DNA from: Lichenifustis flavocetrariae
GTDB lineage: Bacteria; Pseudomonadota; Alphaproteobacteria; Rhizobiales; Beijerinckiaceae
NCBI RefSeq assembly: GCF_026130545.1
Contig: NZ_JAMOIM010000040.1
Coordinates: forward strand, 1 to 43,087
Direction: 5' to 3'
DNA: 43,087 bases
Position numbers and translations under genes: made by a program. Positions within the stretch are counted from its first letter, which is position 1; each line of letters opens with the position of its first letter. Positions 1 through 8,199 of this stretch are shown here, one piece after another. A model generated the notes under the pieces. It worked only from the letters and a program-made list of their open reading frames with translations. It was not told where the DNA came from and ran no database searches.

Positions 1-458
1 AGCGAGCGCTGCCGCAGGAGATCGAGTTCGTATTCGTTGAGGCTGCCTTTGAGCCCAAGGAGCAGGCGGTCATTGCCTTGGCGGGGCGCGTAGACCGCTT
101 CCTGATCGATGAGCAGCGTGTCGACGACGCGGCACATCTCGACGAGCTGCTGCCAGTCTCGGCTGTTGCGCGCAAAACGCGACACCTCGCGCGCTGCCAC
201 CGCGCCGACCTTGCCCAGGCAGACCTCGGCGACCATGCGCTCGAAGCCGGCGCGCGTCGTCCCGCCGGCCGCCGAACAGCCGAGATCCTCGTCGACGACC
301 TCGATCTCGGACCAGCCGAGAAGCACGAGGCGATCGCGCATGGCATACTGGAGCAACTGGCTCTCGCGATTATGCTGGACCTGATGCGTCGAGGACTGGC
401 GGACATAGAGCACTGCCTTGCGGGCCCGATGCTGCGGGCCGATCTTGTCACTGCTCAT
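1..458 (-). CDS. Serine recombinase (resolvase/invertase family), N-terminal part, cut by the window edge
   Basis: The minus-strand frame starts at ATG 458 and stays open to base 1, so only the first about 152 residues are visible. They form a resolvase-type catalytic domain. Near residue 18 is YVRQSS, holding the nucleophilic serine, followed by the usual Q...N...SQ spacing. Further on is EVSRFARNSRDW, with the conserved arginines, and a late NEYELDLLRQR helix. The enzyme would cut and rejoin DNA through a 5'-phosphoserine bond. The start overlaps by 11 bp the end of a small recombinase remnant (448-558). The missing C-terminus would show whether this is a large serine integrase or a transposon resolvase; the N-terminus resembles large recombinases of transposable elements. 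Confidence 0.9.
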   Translation of the reverse strand, partial: MSSDKIGPQHRARKAVLYVRQSSTHQVQHNRESQLLQYAMRDRLVLLGWSEIEVVDEDLGCSAAGGTTRAGFERMVAEVCLGKVGAVAAREVSRFARNSRDWQQLVEMCRVVDTLLIDQEAVYAPRQGNDRLLLGLKGSLNEYELDLLRQRS

Positions 459-558
459 CGGCGCCGCCCCGCGGAAGCGGCAGACCGCGCATCGCCATGT
501 CGTCGAGCATGCGGCGGCGGAGCGGACTTACGGCGACGTAGGTTTGTTGCTGGGACAT
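448..558 (-). pseudogene. N-terminal remnant of a tyrosine recombinase (36 codons)
   Basis: ATG at 558 opens a 36-codon frame that stops at 448-450, inside the start of the serine recombinase. Its middle, SPLRRRMLDDMAMRGL, resembles the first helix of the SAM-like N-terminal domain of phage-integrase-type proteins found with IS91-like elements, where the text normally continues into a core-binding domain. Here that continuation is lost and the frame ends after a glycine-rich tail. It is most simply a deletion scar joining a truncated tyrosine recombinase to a serine recombinase. It could still be translated and drive coupled translation of the downstream gene. Confidence 0.4.
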
Positions 559-569
559 CGAGTGTTCCT

Positions 570-600
570 CGTGAGATGAACGTTGACCCTTCATCTCACG
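570..600. promoter_or_regulatory. Perfect 10-bp inverted repeat upstream of the recombinase
   Basis: CGTGAGATGA at 570-579 is exactly inverted as TCATCTCACG at 591-600, with an 11-nt spacer. It lies 12 bp upstream of the first minus-strand start codon (558). There is no U-run, so an operator or recombinase-binding site is likelier than a terminator. The function is inferred from position only. Confidence 0.4.
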
Positions 601-1162
601 AGGCTGGCGAAGCCCGCTCAAGCGCTCCCTCAGATCTCCAGTCGTGCTCTACCTCTCAGGAAGCCCTCCCGCGAGAGCGGGTTCGTCCTTGGGCGCCTAT
701 CCGCCTTTTGAAGGAGCATTTAGCTTCGCGGACTCCTTTTCGATGGTCGCTTTAACCTGCGAACCGCGAAAGATGAGAATCCAGTCTCAGCGTGGGCGTC
801 ATCGATTTCGTCGATTGCGTTCTGGTAGGCGCTTGCAGCCTGTTCGTTCGTCTGAAGACGCCGGGTGACCGGCGGCGCGGCCATCATTGGGCGCTCGGAC
901 ATTCCAACGCCGCGGGCGATGGTGACAAATCGAGGAGCTTGAGACGAGTTTCCCGTCAGAGGAGCGTTACGCCACATAGCAGCGAACGACAGCGCCCTGT
1001 CGGCTGGGGTATGTGAGCCCGGGCTTATCGTGGAGCGTTAGCGAGACTGATCGATTCATGACGTCGATCGATCTTTCGTTTTGTCCCTCCCGGCAGGGCA
1101 AGAGCAAGGTCGAGGATGCTTGCATCCCGACTTGCGGTATCGTGCCTTCTCCAAGAAGTTGA

Positions 1163-1201
1163 GCAAACTTGTATGCGGCCGCAGGGTGCGTACAAGTTTG
1201 C
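1163..1201. repeat. Perfect 11-bp inverted repeat
   Basis: GCAAACTTGTA at 1163-1173 is exactly inverted as TACAAGTTTGC at 1191-1201 around a 17-nt GC-rich spacer. Nearby TTGCGGTATCGTGC (just upstream) and TTGCGTTATCGTGC (at the right arm) form an imperfect direct repeat flanking the structure. It could be a binding site for a recombinase, partition protein or regulator. Confidence 0.5.
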
Positions 1202-1222
1202 GTTATCGTGCTCTCACCTTTT

Positions 1223-1527
1223 CTGTAACTGCGATTGCGTCTTTTTTACAGGTGCGGTTAGTCGGTAGACCCCACGGATCTTCTGTAGAAAACAACTTTG
1301 ATCGTAACATACTACATTCAAGCCTCTGTAGAGTTTGGAGCAAAGTTTTACAAATTTGATTCCGACCGCTGATGCCCCGAGTACGAAAGTCAACAATATG
1401 TAGCTAATCGGCTTATTTTCTACAGACTCTGTAGAGTTGAACCTAAATGCGTTACAGATGCCACCGGTGAGATTCAACAGTGCCAAAGATCGGTTCGATT
1501 GTGTAAATTTTGGAGTCTTTTTTTACA
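1223..1527. repeat. Cluster of eight CTGTAR/YTACAG sites
   Basis: Exact sites begin at 1223 (CTGTAA), 1246 (TTACAG), 1283 (CTGTAG), 1326 (CTGTAG), 1420 (CTACAG), 1429 (CTGTAG), 1452 (TTACAG) and 1522 (TTACAG). Two pairs have the same 17-nt spacer (1223/1246 and 1429/1452), and 1420/1429 forms CTACAG-ACT-CTGTAG, a perfect short palindrome. A random stretch of this length should hold well under one such site. The cluster lies 225 bp upstream of the helicase start. Operators for a dimeric regulator, or binding sites of a replication or recombination protein, are the likeliest explanations. Confidence 0.6.
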
Positions 1528-1751
1528 GATAGGCAGGCTAAATGGTTGACTTGGCTTGAGTCACATGGTAGAAGCCTCCAGACCATCCTAGATGGCTGGT
1601 CGCACTAGCTATGCAGTTCGGTGATGATTTGCGTCGCCCGGGAGTGGTGGGCGACCCATTCCGATCGGACACATATGGGTGGCCTCTCTGCCTTATGTTG
1701 CTCGGGTCTAACTCCCGCACGCTTTGCCCTACTGTCGGGAGGAGCCGGTTG

Positions 1752-4235
1752 ATGGTTGTTAAAAAGAGCCCGCAGACCGTCCTGCGGCAGGCAAAAATTC
1801 TCAGCGCTGAGTTTCGTGCGTTATGCGCAAAGGAGGATGTAGCGCCACGCGAGATTAACGACGTAGTCCTGAGAATTTTTGCTCTTGCCGATGATATCAT
1901 CAGGATCTACGGACTTGATCCTGAGGTGATTACTCGACCACCACCGGGGCGTAAAATCCGCATTCAGCAACCTGACACGATCAAATTGAGTGCGGCGATC
2001 GGCGAACGGGTAAGGGCGCGCATCGATCTCTACGATAATGAGAAGACGAAGCAAACCGTTAGGTATCTTTGGCGTCATGGCGAAGACTTGCTCCAAATCG
2101 CGGCTTCGCTGAGCCAAATTGTCTTCGGATCGACGCTGCTTTTCGATGAGCCGCATTTCTTTCCTCTAACGATCGCCCCTTTACGTCGGATAGAGGCGCG
2201 AGATGGTGGCGTGAGTCCGCAGCGGACGGGACAACCACCAAAGCAGCAGAATGCAGATGGTGCGTCTGAGACTCAGCAGATTGCAGTGGCGCCGTTCGTC
2301 GTCGCCGGCGATGGAAACCGCCCAGGAACTTTACAAACCGAGACCCGCCTTGGTCCCTCGTCGGCTACTTGGCAATCATCAGACACTCCGACGCATGTCA
2401 CACCGACAGTTCTGGCGGCCACGTTAGGCTCTGTGCAGGCTCCAACACAGGACAGTCCTAGAGCAAGCGTTTTTCAATCGCCCGCTGTTATCGCACCCGA
2501 TTCAACGGGCATGGCTGTTGCGACAATGGAGATTTCTTCCACAGGCAATGGGGAAGCGGCCGGCGTTTTAGAATCAGGGCGGCCGACATCTTCGCAAGAG
2601 GTCTCGGAGATTAACAATACGCCAACTACGGGGACTGAAGGTCCGCGCGATGAGATCCGGGTACAACGCGGGAATGCTCCTTCTTATGTCCGCACCCATG
2701 ACGCAGCCGTGATAGGCGAGCGCGAGCGCGTACTTCGTGACATTTGGAACCGGATGGTTATCCGTGCTCTGGGTCCTCCAGAAGGCACGACGATCGCCCC
2801 TCAGCATCTTACCGCTCCCGAGAGGGGTTATCGCGGCGAGGCGCCGCTCCTGACCGAGATCCGCTATCTCCTCGCTGTCGCGGCCTCGATGGTGGCTTCG
2901 GCGGATGATGCCACGGAGATTGCAGTCTTTCCTCAAGATGTGTGCTACACACGACCTGCCGCGACCCTAGCACGCATCGACGTGACCGCTGACTACGAAA
3001 ACTTCTTCGCTGACGCTGAAACGGCAGTTGAAGATCTTATTTGTAAGAAGATTGTAGACGAACCTGCCCTGTCTCGTTACGAAGAAGCGGTTTTGCAGAG
3101 ACACCAGTTCGATCTCCGTAGAAACCCGGACGGCTTTGCAAAATTTAAACCTCCGGTCCAGTATAATAGCAACAATTCCAAGCCGCCTTACCTCGCTGCA
3201 GCAAAATCGCACCGGAATAAAAAGGTGCGCAAGTATTTCTCGTTACGTGAAGATCGTTTAAAGAAATTCCCACCCAATATTAAGTGGGTATTCGAAAATG
3301 GATCGAATGTCCTCATTCTATCGCCAGCTGGCTCAGGAAAGTCAACTATCATCGAGAGTTTAGGCGGTGCACATGGTGTGGCATACGTAAATGCCGCAAC
3401 CTATCAGTTCAAATTGCGCAAAAGAGTTGGTGGCAGTGAGCAGTACAAGAGTTGGAACGACCTTCTTGAGGCGGCCAAGTCGAATATTTTAGAAACCGGT
3501 CTTCCAACTGGACTAGTCGTTGATGAGTGTACGATGGTTGGGCCATTGTTTCTTAGTCAAACAGAAGTGTTTGCACAGGTCATATTGGTGGGAGATCCTT
3601 GTCAGTTGGGGTACCCCTTGTCTGATGCATTTGCTGCAGATTTCGTAACCCGATCTGGGGGAAGTGTCGTAAAGGGCGGGCCTGTTTATCGAATCAAAAG
3701 TCGAATATTGTTCGACCTGATGAACTATATTGGATATGACGGAGAATGTATTGGAGTCGCACTTGACGATCAACTTAGTTGTTCGTCTTTAGAGATCATA
3801 AAATGCACGCAGCACACTTTGTCAAAGGCAATTAATGTGGTGCTCACCGCAATCAGACATTGTGCTGAAGGACGCCGCGTGATGCTCGCAACGCAAAATG
3901 GAGAGTTGATGCGGCTTGTGCGTTCAATTTATTCAGACGACGTGGTGTTATTGAAATATTTGGACCAAATGTTCTCAATATACTGGCTCTCGTCTATACA
4001 GGGTAGCGAGACCGACGTGTTGATCTTTGACCCGTTTGAGGTCGACACTTATATAACGGACCCATACTTGGCTGCAAAGTACCTGTCAATGCTGCTTGGC
4101 CGTGCCAAAATGACGATATCGGCGCTGATATCAGATAAGTCGCCCGCCACCACGGCCGGTGAAATTAGGCCATTCAGCCTAATGTTCAACAGCTGTCTCG
4201 AATACTCACCATCTGATATAACAAACGATATTTAA
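1752..4235 (+). CDS. Large protein with C-terminal superfamily 1 (viral-type) helicase domain
   Basis: The 827-aa protein probably starts at ATG 1752, because GGGAGGAG stands 8 nt upstream; the frame is open from 1611. Residues 1 to about 150 are mostly helical, about 150-350 are low-complexity and rich in T, P, Q and S, and about 350-500 form a second helical region. The helicase core follows: SPAGSGKST (524-532, Walker A), VVDEC (589-593, Walker B), VGDPCQL (613-619, motif III), SSIQGSETD (747-755, motif V-like) and LGRAK (782-786, with a motif VI arginine). Motif order and the GDPxQ-type motif III recall Viral_helicase1 and RecD/Pif1-like superfamily 1 enzymes. The gene is AT-richer than its surroundings and stands alone on an island, so it looks horizontally acquired. 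Substrate (RNA or DNA) and role, perhaps defence, are unknown. Confidence 0.75.
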   Translation: MVVKKSPQTVLRQAKILSAEFRALCAKEDVAPREINDVVLRIFALADDIIRIYGLDPEVITRPPPGRKIRIQQPDTIKLSAAIGERVRARIDLYDNEKTKQTVRYLWRHGEDLLQIAASLSQIVFGSTLLFDEPHFFPLTIAPLRRIEARDGGVSPQRTGQPPKQQNADGASETQQIAVAPFVVAGDGNRPGTLQTETRLGPSSATWQSSDTPTHVTPTVLAATLGSVQAPTQDSPRASVFQSPAVIAPDSTGMAVATMEISSTGNGEAAGVLESGRPTSSQEVSEINNTPTTGTEGPRDEIRVQRGNAPSYVRTHDAAVIGERERVLRDIWNRMVIRALGPPEGTTIAPQHLTAPERGYRGEAPLLTEIRYLLAVAASMVASADDATEIAVFPQDVCYTRPAATLARIDVTADYENFFADAETAVEDLICKKIVDEPALSRYEEAVLQRHQFDLRRNPDGFAKFKPPVQYNSNNSKPPYLAAAKSHRNKKVRKYFSLREDRLKKFPPNIKWVFENGSNVLILSPAGSGKSTIIESLGGAHGVAYVNAATYQFKLRKRVGGSEQYKSWNDLLEAAKSNILETGLPTGLVVDECTMVGPLFLSQTEVFAQVILVGDPCQLGYPLSDAFAADFVTRSGGSVVKGGPVYRIKSRILFDLMNYIGYDGECIGVALDDQLSCSSLEIIKCTQHTLSKAINVVLTAIRHCAEGRRVMLATQNGELMRLVRSIYSDDVVLLKYLDQMFSIYWLSSIQGSETDVLIFDPFEVDTYITDPYLAAKYLSMLLGRAKMTISALISDKSPATTAGEIRPFSLMFNSCLEYSPSDITNDI

Positions 4236-4713
4236 TTTTTTCATCATTAGGGGAACGCCGAAAATTTCCACTGCGGGAGTGGTTGGAGCATGAAGTCAGC
4301 GTAATCTGCCCCGGCGTGTCAACGCCGGCGGAGAGTTATTTCAACTCTGTGTCCGCCGCAGTTGACAGCAGGTCCACCAGCATGGTCCACCGTCTCTCTG
4401 TGAGACACTGTTTGCGCGACAGAGTTCTAAGGAAGACGACCAGCGTTCGAAATGGCTGAGAATCCAGGTCCCCCAGCCATATCTCCCGTAAGTCTCTGAT
4501 ATGTCCTGATGCCACTACTCTGCGTTGGCCTGGGGTCTCGGCGACTCCAAGCGCTGAGTCCAAGTAAGATGTCCAACGGACAAGGCCGCGAGGCCGTCAA
4601 ATCGACTGGCTTACCTGGCCCGCAAGCTACTGTAGATCCGGCTCACATGATTTTACTATCGGCTTTATCTATGCTATTCCTTGCCAAGAACGTAGACACG
4701 CGGACACTTTCGA
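4236..4713. other. Region between helicase gene and IS remnant, no convincing gene
   Basis: About 480 bp without a recognisable product. CCGGCGT (4311-4317) and ACGCCGG (4322-4328) form a perfect 7-bp stem with a GTCA loop, possibly ending helicase transcription, although no U-run follows. A minus-strand frame at 4336-4563 (75 codons) is open but matches no family I know. Confidence 0.4.
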
Positions 4714-4928
4714 GACGCCGGAGCGCGCGACGCCGACAAGCTCGCACTGCGGGCGGACCGAAAGCCGCTCATCGGCTGGATCGAGCATCCCTCGACGGTC
4801 CGGAGTGCTCATCGCCCGGACCTCTTGGCTAAAAAATCGCGCTCGACCGTGAGCTGGCCGATCTTCGCGTAAACATCGTCGACCTGCCGCTGCGCCAGCT
4901 TCTCGGCATCGAGGCCGACACCGCCATC
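4714..4928 (-). mobile_element. IS3-family insertion sequence remnant (orfA end and orfB start)
   Basis: On the minus strand, the frame ending at 4809 finishes with LDAEKLAQRQVDDVYAKIGQ and then LTVERDFLAKRSGR, the typical coiled-coil C-terminus of an IS3-family OrfA. It overlaps, in ATGA, a start at 4812 for an OrfB N-terminus beginning MSTPDRRGMLD and reaching about VGVARSGV. After about 33 residues the similarity stops, and the DDE catalytic domain and terminal inverted repeats are absent. It is a decayed, non-mobile fragment showing past transposition in the island. Confidence 0.75.
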
Positions 4929-5119
4929 GAAAGCCCGTGCGGCGTTGAGGTAAAAACGCCCGTACCGATATGGATTGTTGGACGGGGAATCGCGAGAGCC
5001 ATGTGTATGACCGCAGTGTGCGAGCGGTCGCCGTGAAAACCTTTGCCTTACGACAAGTTGTTGCTGAACCATCAAGAAGGTTACGGTGCACTGAAGAGGG
5101 CGCGACCCTGCAGAGCATT

Positions 5120-7144
5120 TCAACGGTAAGACCGCGGCGCGAGATCACCGGTCACAATGGAGACGTAACTCAAGGCTTCTAAGACCTCGGCCGGAGAGGG
5201 AGGCTTGAGATAGTGCTTCCCATTTATTTCCAACTTGGCATGACCAAGAATATAAAGTCTCGTGTTGTCTTTGATTGCGGGAACATGCATCGCGGAATTC
5301 CCGGTTTTCCGTGTGCTGTGAAGAGTTTTTCTGTGTTGACGCGCCAGCGGTAGCGCTGCGTCGAGAACAGGCGTCCACATCTTATGGAACACAGCGGCAA
5401 ATTCACTGTTCCTCGTAAATAAGCCGGGAAAGAGCTGCTTTGAGCCGCGGGACTGAGCAGAAGCAACGAACTGGCGAAAGCCCAGTCTGTCCAACTCGGG
5501 GTGGATGGGCAGGACGCGAACCGAGGAATGTGTCTTTGTTCGCCTGAGAGCATTTGGCCTGATGTGAATCAAGCCCGTTGTCAGATCGATGTCGTCGGGC
5601 GCAAGACCAGCACCTTCGCTTAGTCTCAGCATCTGGTACCATGCCAATTGTGGCACCCAGAAAAGTGCGTCTGTGTCGATGTGCCCGAGGTTTTGGCTGT
5701 GCTCATCAACCACTCGCATGAGCCGAATGCCGTCGTCATGGGTAAACGCGACCCGTTTCTCTCCGGGCGCTCTTGCGTCCCTGGCCCGTGAGTCCTCATC
5801 GATCACGCCTATGTTGAAGCCATGGCGCTTCATGAACTTGAGTATCGTGCCGAGTTGCCCCCGATGACGATTGATGGTCGGAGGAGCAAGCCCGATCTCG
5901 TCTTCATCGAGGTCCTCGCTCCGGGCGAGAATCTCATCAATGGTTCGTTCCTCGTCGGCGGAACTTTTTCCATAATGGGTGGGGATGATACGCAAGAGAT
6001 CGAGGTAGCTCCCGACATGCTCCTGCGTCATCAGCGCTGGATTGTCGGTTTTCGCAAGTTTGGCGAACAGCTTGGCAATTGACCGATGCTGCCCTGCGGT
6101 TTTGTCGTCCCACTCACGGCTTCTCTTCTGGGTTTTGCCGCGTGCCAGCTGCTCGACGATAGCCAGGAAGGACGCGCTACAGGGAGCGACGGCAACAGCT
6201 TCGCTCATGGAGACAGGTCCAGGAACCGAAGGCGGAACGATTGTTGATACGCCCGGCCAGGCTTCCGTCGGGCGGACCTGCTCAACGCCGGTCGTAACGT
6301 CCTGCTCGGATGCACCGGCGATGATCGCCGCATAATGCTTCGGAACTGATCGGTAGCGACCAACATGAGCATGAAGCAGGTTCGCTAGCACCAAGAGGGT
6401 CGCGCGGCGTAACCGACCGACGTTCTCTATCGTCGGGATGGCCCCGACCGCCTGCAAGTGGAATACAAGCACATCCCTCTCCGGCCCGATCAGCCAGTCC
6501 GGATCAGCCTCCCGCGATGCATGTCGCTGAGCCTGCTTGTCGATGTCATCAATCTCCGCGGTGGAAAAGCCGGCGTCGAGTAGTTCTGTGCGGTCGTCCG
6601 GCCGCACACGCGCCGAGGTTCCCGACAAACCGAGAAGGCGGCAAACCTCGGCCTGAACGCGGTCATTTCGGATCGCGTCCGCAACCCAGTCTTCGGCGAT
6701 GCCGTTCAGCACGAGTGGTGGACGCGTGCGCACCTCGGCCGCCGCCCGCTCCAGGATCGGACCCATGCGCCGCGCGAAGTCGGCCAGCATCCTCACTTCC
6801 TGTTCGGCGGAGTAATCGAGGTCTTGCGAGGCAACGCGGTTGATCGGGCCTCTGCGTTCCGCATCAAGTCGCTCGAGCAGCTTGGGATCAGCAGCAAACG
6901 GATACTGAACGACAAACGCACTGATCTCGCTCTCCGCCTCGTCAACCGTCATCGCCCCAAGCCTCACGCTTTGCCGGAGCCGCGCCACCATGCCGGTGAT
7001 CTGCGAGCCGAACGTACGGGCGATCTCTGGATCACGCGTGCGCAGGCTCTTCGCGATGACCCGCGACCGCTGCCGCCCAGGACCGATTCGACCCCGCCAC
7101 CAATATACACCACCGCGTCGCGCCACGTTGGCCGCAATGCCCAT
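5120..7144 (-). CDS. Tyrosine site-specific recombinase (island integrase)
   Basis: A 674-aa integrase, reading away from tRNA-Gln. The N-terminus (RRGGVYWWRGRI) resembles the DUF6538-type head of large proteobacterial integrases. The C-terminal 220 residues are the catalytic domain: LRLSEGAGLAPDDIDL supplies the first arginine, HSTRK the H-x-x-R pair, LGHAK the second histidine and KHYLKP the tyrosine nucleophile. All catalytic positions look intact. A GTG at 7186 would add 14 residues, but that stretch is three copies of a 12-bp repeat encoding Val-His, so ATG 7144 is preferred, with GGGGTG upstream. It most likely inserts and excises the island at the adjacent tRNA. Confidence 0.9.
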   Translation of the reverse strand: MGIAANVARRGGVYWWRGRIGPGRQRSRVIAKSLRTRDPEIARTFGSQITGMVARLRQSVRLGAMTVDEAESEISAFVVQYPFAADPKLLERLDAERRGPINRVASQDLDYSAEQEVRMLADFARRMGPILERAAAEVRTRPPLVLNGIAEDWVADAIRNDRVQAEVCRLLGLSGTSARVRPDDRTELLDAGFSTAEIDDIDKQAQRHASREADPDWLIGPERDVLVFHLQAVGAIPTIENVGRLRRATLLVLANLLHAHVGRYRSVPKHYAAIIAGASEQDVTTGVEQVRPTEAWPGVSTIVPPSVPGPVSMSEAVAVAPCSASFLAIVEQLARGKTQKRSREWDDKTAGQHRSIAKLFAKLAKTDNPALMTQEHVGSYLDLLRIIPTHYGKSSADEERTIDEILARSEDLDEDEIGLAPPTINRHRGQLGTILKFMKRHGFNIGVIDEDSRARDARAPGEKRVAFTHDDGIRLMRVVDEHSQNLGHIDTDALFWVPQLAWYQMLRLSEGAGLAPDDIDLTTGLIHIRPNALRRTKTHSSVRVLPIHPELDRLGFRQFVASAQSRGSKQLFPGLFTRNSEFAAVFHKMWTPVLDAALPLARQHRKTLHSTRKTGNSAMHVPAIKDNTRLYILGHAKLEINGKHYLKPPSPAEVLEALSYVSIVTGDLAPRSYR

Positions 7145-7157
7145 TCGACACCCCATG

Positions 7158-7193
7158 TGTACAGGCGGGTGTACAGGTCCGTGCACAGCTGCG
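7158..7193. repeat. Three tandem 12-bp direct repeats between integrase and tRNA-Gln
   Basis: TGTACAGGCGGG (7158-7169), TGTACAGGTCCG (7170-7181) and TGCACAGCTGCG (7182-7193) follow each other with an exact 12-bp period and a shared TG(T/C)ACAG core. They lie just upstream of the integrase start and about 60 bp from the tRNA 3' end, where arm-type integrase sites or excisionase sites are expected. The role is inferred from position. Confidence 0.6.
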
Positions 7194-7251
7194 ACTCTCC
7201 GGCCGTCGAGAGCCGAATTTCACAAGCGTTTTCCACAAGTTGGCTGAGGAC

Positions 7252-7326
7252 TGGCTGGGGCGGGAGGACTCGAACCTCCGAATGGCGGAATCAAAATCCG
7301 CTGCCTTACCACTTGGCTACGCCCCA
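7252..7326 (-). tRNA. tRNA-Gln (anticodon UUG)
   Basis: The minus strand encodes a complete cloverleaf. The acceptor stem TGGGGCG pairs with CGCCCCA, the discriminator base is G, and CCA is encoded (7252-7254). The D arm has GTGGTAAGGC, the anticodon loop is TTTTGAT with anticodon TTG, and the T arm has GGTTCGAGTCC. The length is 75 nt with CCA. Its 3' end faces the integrase, making it the likely attachment site, with the gene restored by the element's copy of the 3' end. Confidence 0.96.
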
Positions 7327-7421
7327 TCGAGTCGCGGATCACCTATAATGGTGACGGCGAGCTTTCTCAACAGCGGTTACGGGCTTTCTCCAGCCTGACG
7401 CATGTTTGCCGCGGCGCGCCC

Positions 7422-7856
7422 TTAACCGGCCTCTTCTTCAGTCTCGGTCGCGGCGATTAAGGCGAGGCCGCCGTTGAAGCGGGAGGCCAATCCGTGGCCG
7501 ATCGAGACGGCGATGAGACAGAGGATCACCGAGACCGCGATATTCAGCATCGCTCGGTTGAAGGCGCCGGCCCGTATGAGATCGAGCGTCTGCAAGCTGA
7601 AGGACGAGAAGGTCGTGAAGCCCCCGCAGATCCCGACCATGAAGAAGAGGCGGGTCATCTCCGACGCCGGATAGCGGCCGCTCGGCAGCGTCAAGGTTCC
7701 GAAGAACCCGATGGCACATGAGCCGACGATGTTGATGAGGATCGTTCCGAGCGGCAACTGGCGGCTGATCGGCAGGGCCCAGAGGGCGATCCAATAGCGC
7801 GCCGTCGTGCCGATCGCCCCGCCCAAGGCCACCCACAATGTTTCGCGCAAAGTCAC
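7422..7856 (-). CDS. crcB: Fluoride ion channel CrcB (Fluc)
   Basis: A 144-aa membrane protein, normal for the family, with four hydrophobic segments. Recognisable blocks are [11 protein letters not shown] at the N-terminus, [17 protein letters not shown] in the second helix and [16 protein letters not shown] in the third, with the fluoride-contacting Phe and polar residues. Fluc channels work as dual-topology dimers in the inner membrane and let fluoride leave the cell. The start is GTG 7856, overlapping the upstream gene by GTGA, so it appears translationally coupled at the end of the nirA transcript. No fluoride riboswitch was found upstream. Confidence 0.95.
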   Translation of the reverse strand: MTLRETLWVALGGAIGTTARYWIALWALPISRQLPLGTILINIVGSCAIGFFGTLTLPSGRYPASEMTRLFFMVGICGGFTTFSSFSLQTLDLIRAGAFNRAMLNIAVSVILCLIAVSIGHGLASRFNGGLALIAATETEEEAG

Positions 7857-8149
7857 ACCTGCATCGAAGAAAAGCAGGACCGTCGATGCAGCGATTTCGG
7901 CTTCGGCGCAAGCCCGACGTCTAATAGTGCATCGAGGCGCGCCTGATCCAAAGAAGGAATCGGGCCTCCGCGTGAAAGCCGCGCCTGCGTGACGAGCACA
8001 CGGCTCTCCCAGGCGCGATGCTCGGGCGCTTCCGGCGCCAGGGCCGTTCGGATCAGATCCACGAGCAGATCATGCAGATCCGATAGCCAAGCTGGAGACG
8101 CCGACAGTTCAGCAGTCAAATTCGGCTCATATTCGACAGAGGCATCCAA
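7853..8149 (-). CDS. Small hypothetical protein between flavoprotein and crcB
   Basis: A 98-aa frame with no family I recognise. It is acidic and leucine-rich in the first half, with no signal peptide or membrane segment and no cysteine pair that would suggest metal binding. It starts about 50 bp after the flavoprotein stop and overlaps crcB by 4 bp, so it sits inside an apparent operon, which supports its being real. Start ATG 8149 has only a weak ribosome site. Confidence 0.6.
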   Translation of the reverse strand: MDASVEYEPNLTAELSASPAWLSDLHDLLVDLIRTALAPEAPEHRAWESRVLVTQARLSRGGPIPSLDQARLDALLDVGLAPKPKSLHRRSCFSSMQV

Positions 8150-8199
8150 TTTTCCAACTGGCAGCGGATATCGTGCGGCCCGATACCTTCGATGTCAGC

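Larger units (their letters stand above)
601..1751. other. About 1.15 kb without a convincing gene, upstream of the helicase gene
   Basis: Short frames are open on both strands but none has a family signature, a good ribosome site and coding bias together. From about 1200 the base composition turns AT-rich. The region holds an 11-bp inverted repeat (1163-1201), eight CTGTAR/YTACAG sites (1223-1527) and a possible promoter for the helicase gene: TTGACT at 1545-1550, 17 nt, then TAGAAG at 1568-1573. A minus-strand frame ending at 720 (up to 85 codons) is the best of the weak coding candidates and matches nothing I recognise. Confidence 0.5.
1..7251. mobile_element. Genomic island (right part) integrated at tRNA-Gln
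   Basis: The stretch left of tRNA-Gln contains a serine recombinase, a recombinase remnant, an AT-richer helicase gene, an IS3-family remnant and a large tyrosine integrase. The integrase start lies about 110 bp from the 3' end of the tRNA, the usual layout when an element has inserted into a tRNA 3' end. The other end, with a second copy of the tRNA 3' end, is not in the window and should lie further left. The recombinases and helicase are seen directly; that they form one element is inferred. Confidence 0.65.

Noticed and set aside
4669-5148. A 159-codon minus-strand protein
   Set aside because: Only its tail matches an IS3 OrfB start; the rest is out of frame with the OrfA end seen in the neighbouring frame, so the long frame is accidental.
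7857-8199. Fluoride riboswitch before crcB
   Set aside because: The region is an overlapping coding frame and no conserved pseudoknot bases of that riboswitch could be found.
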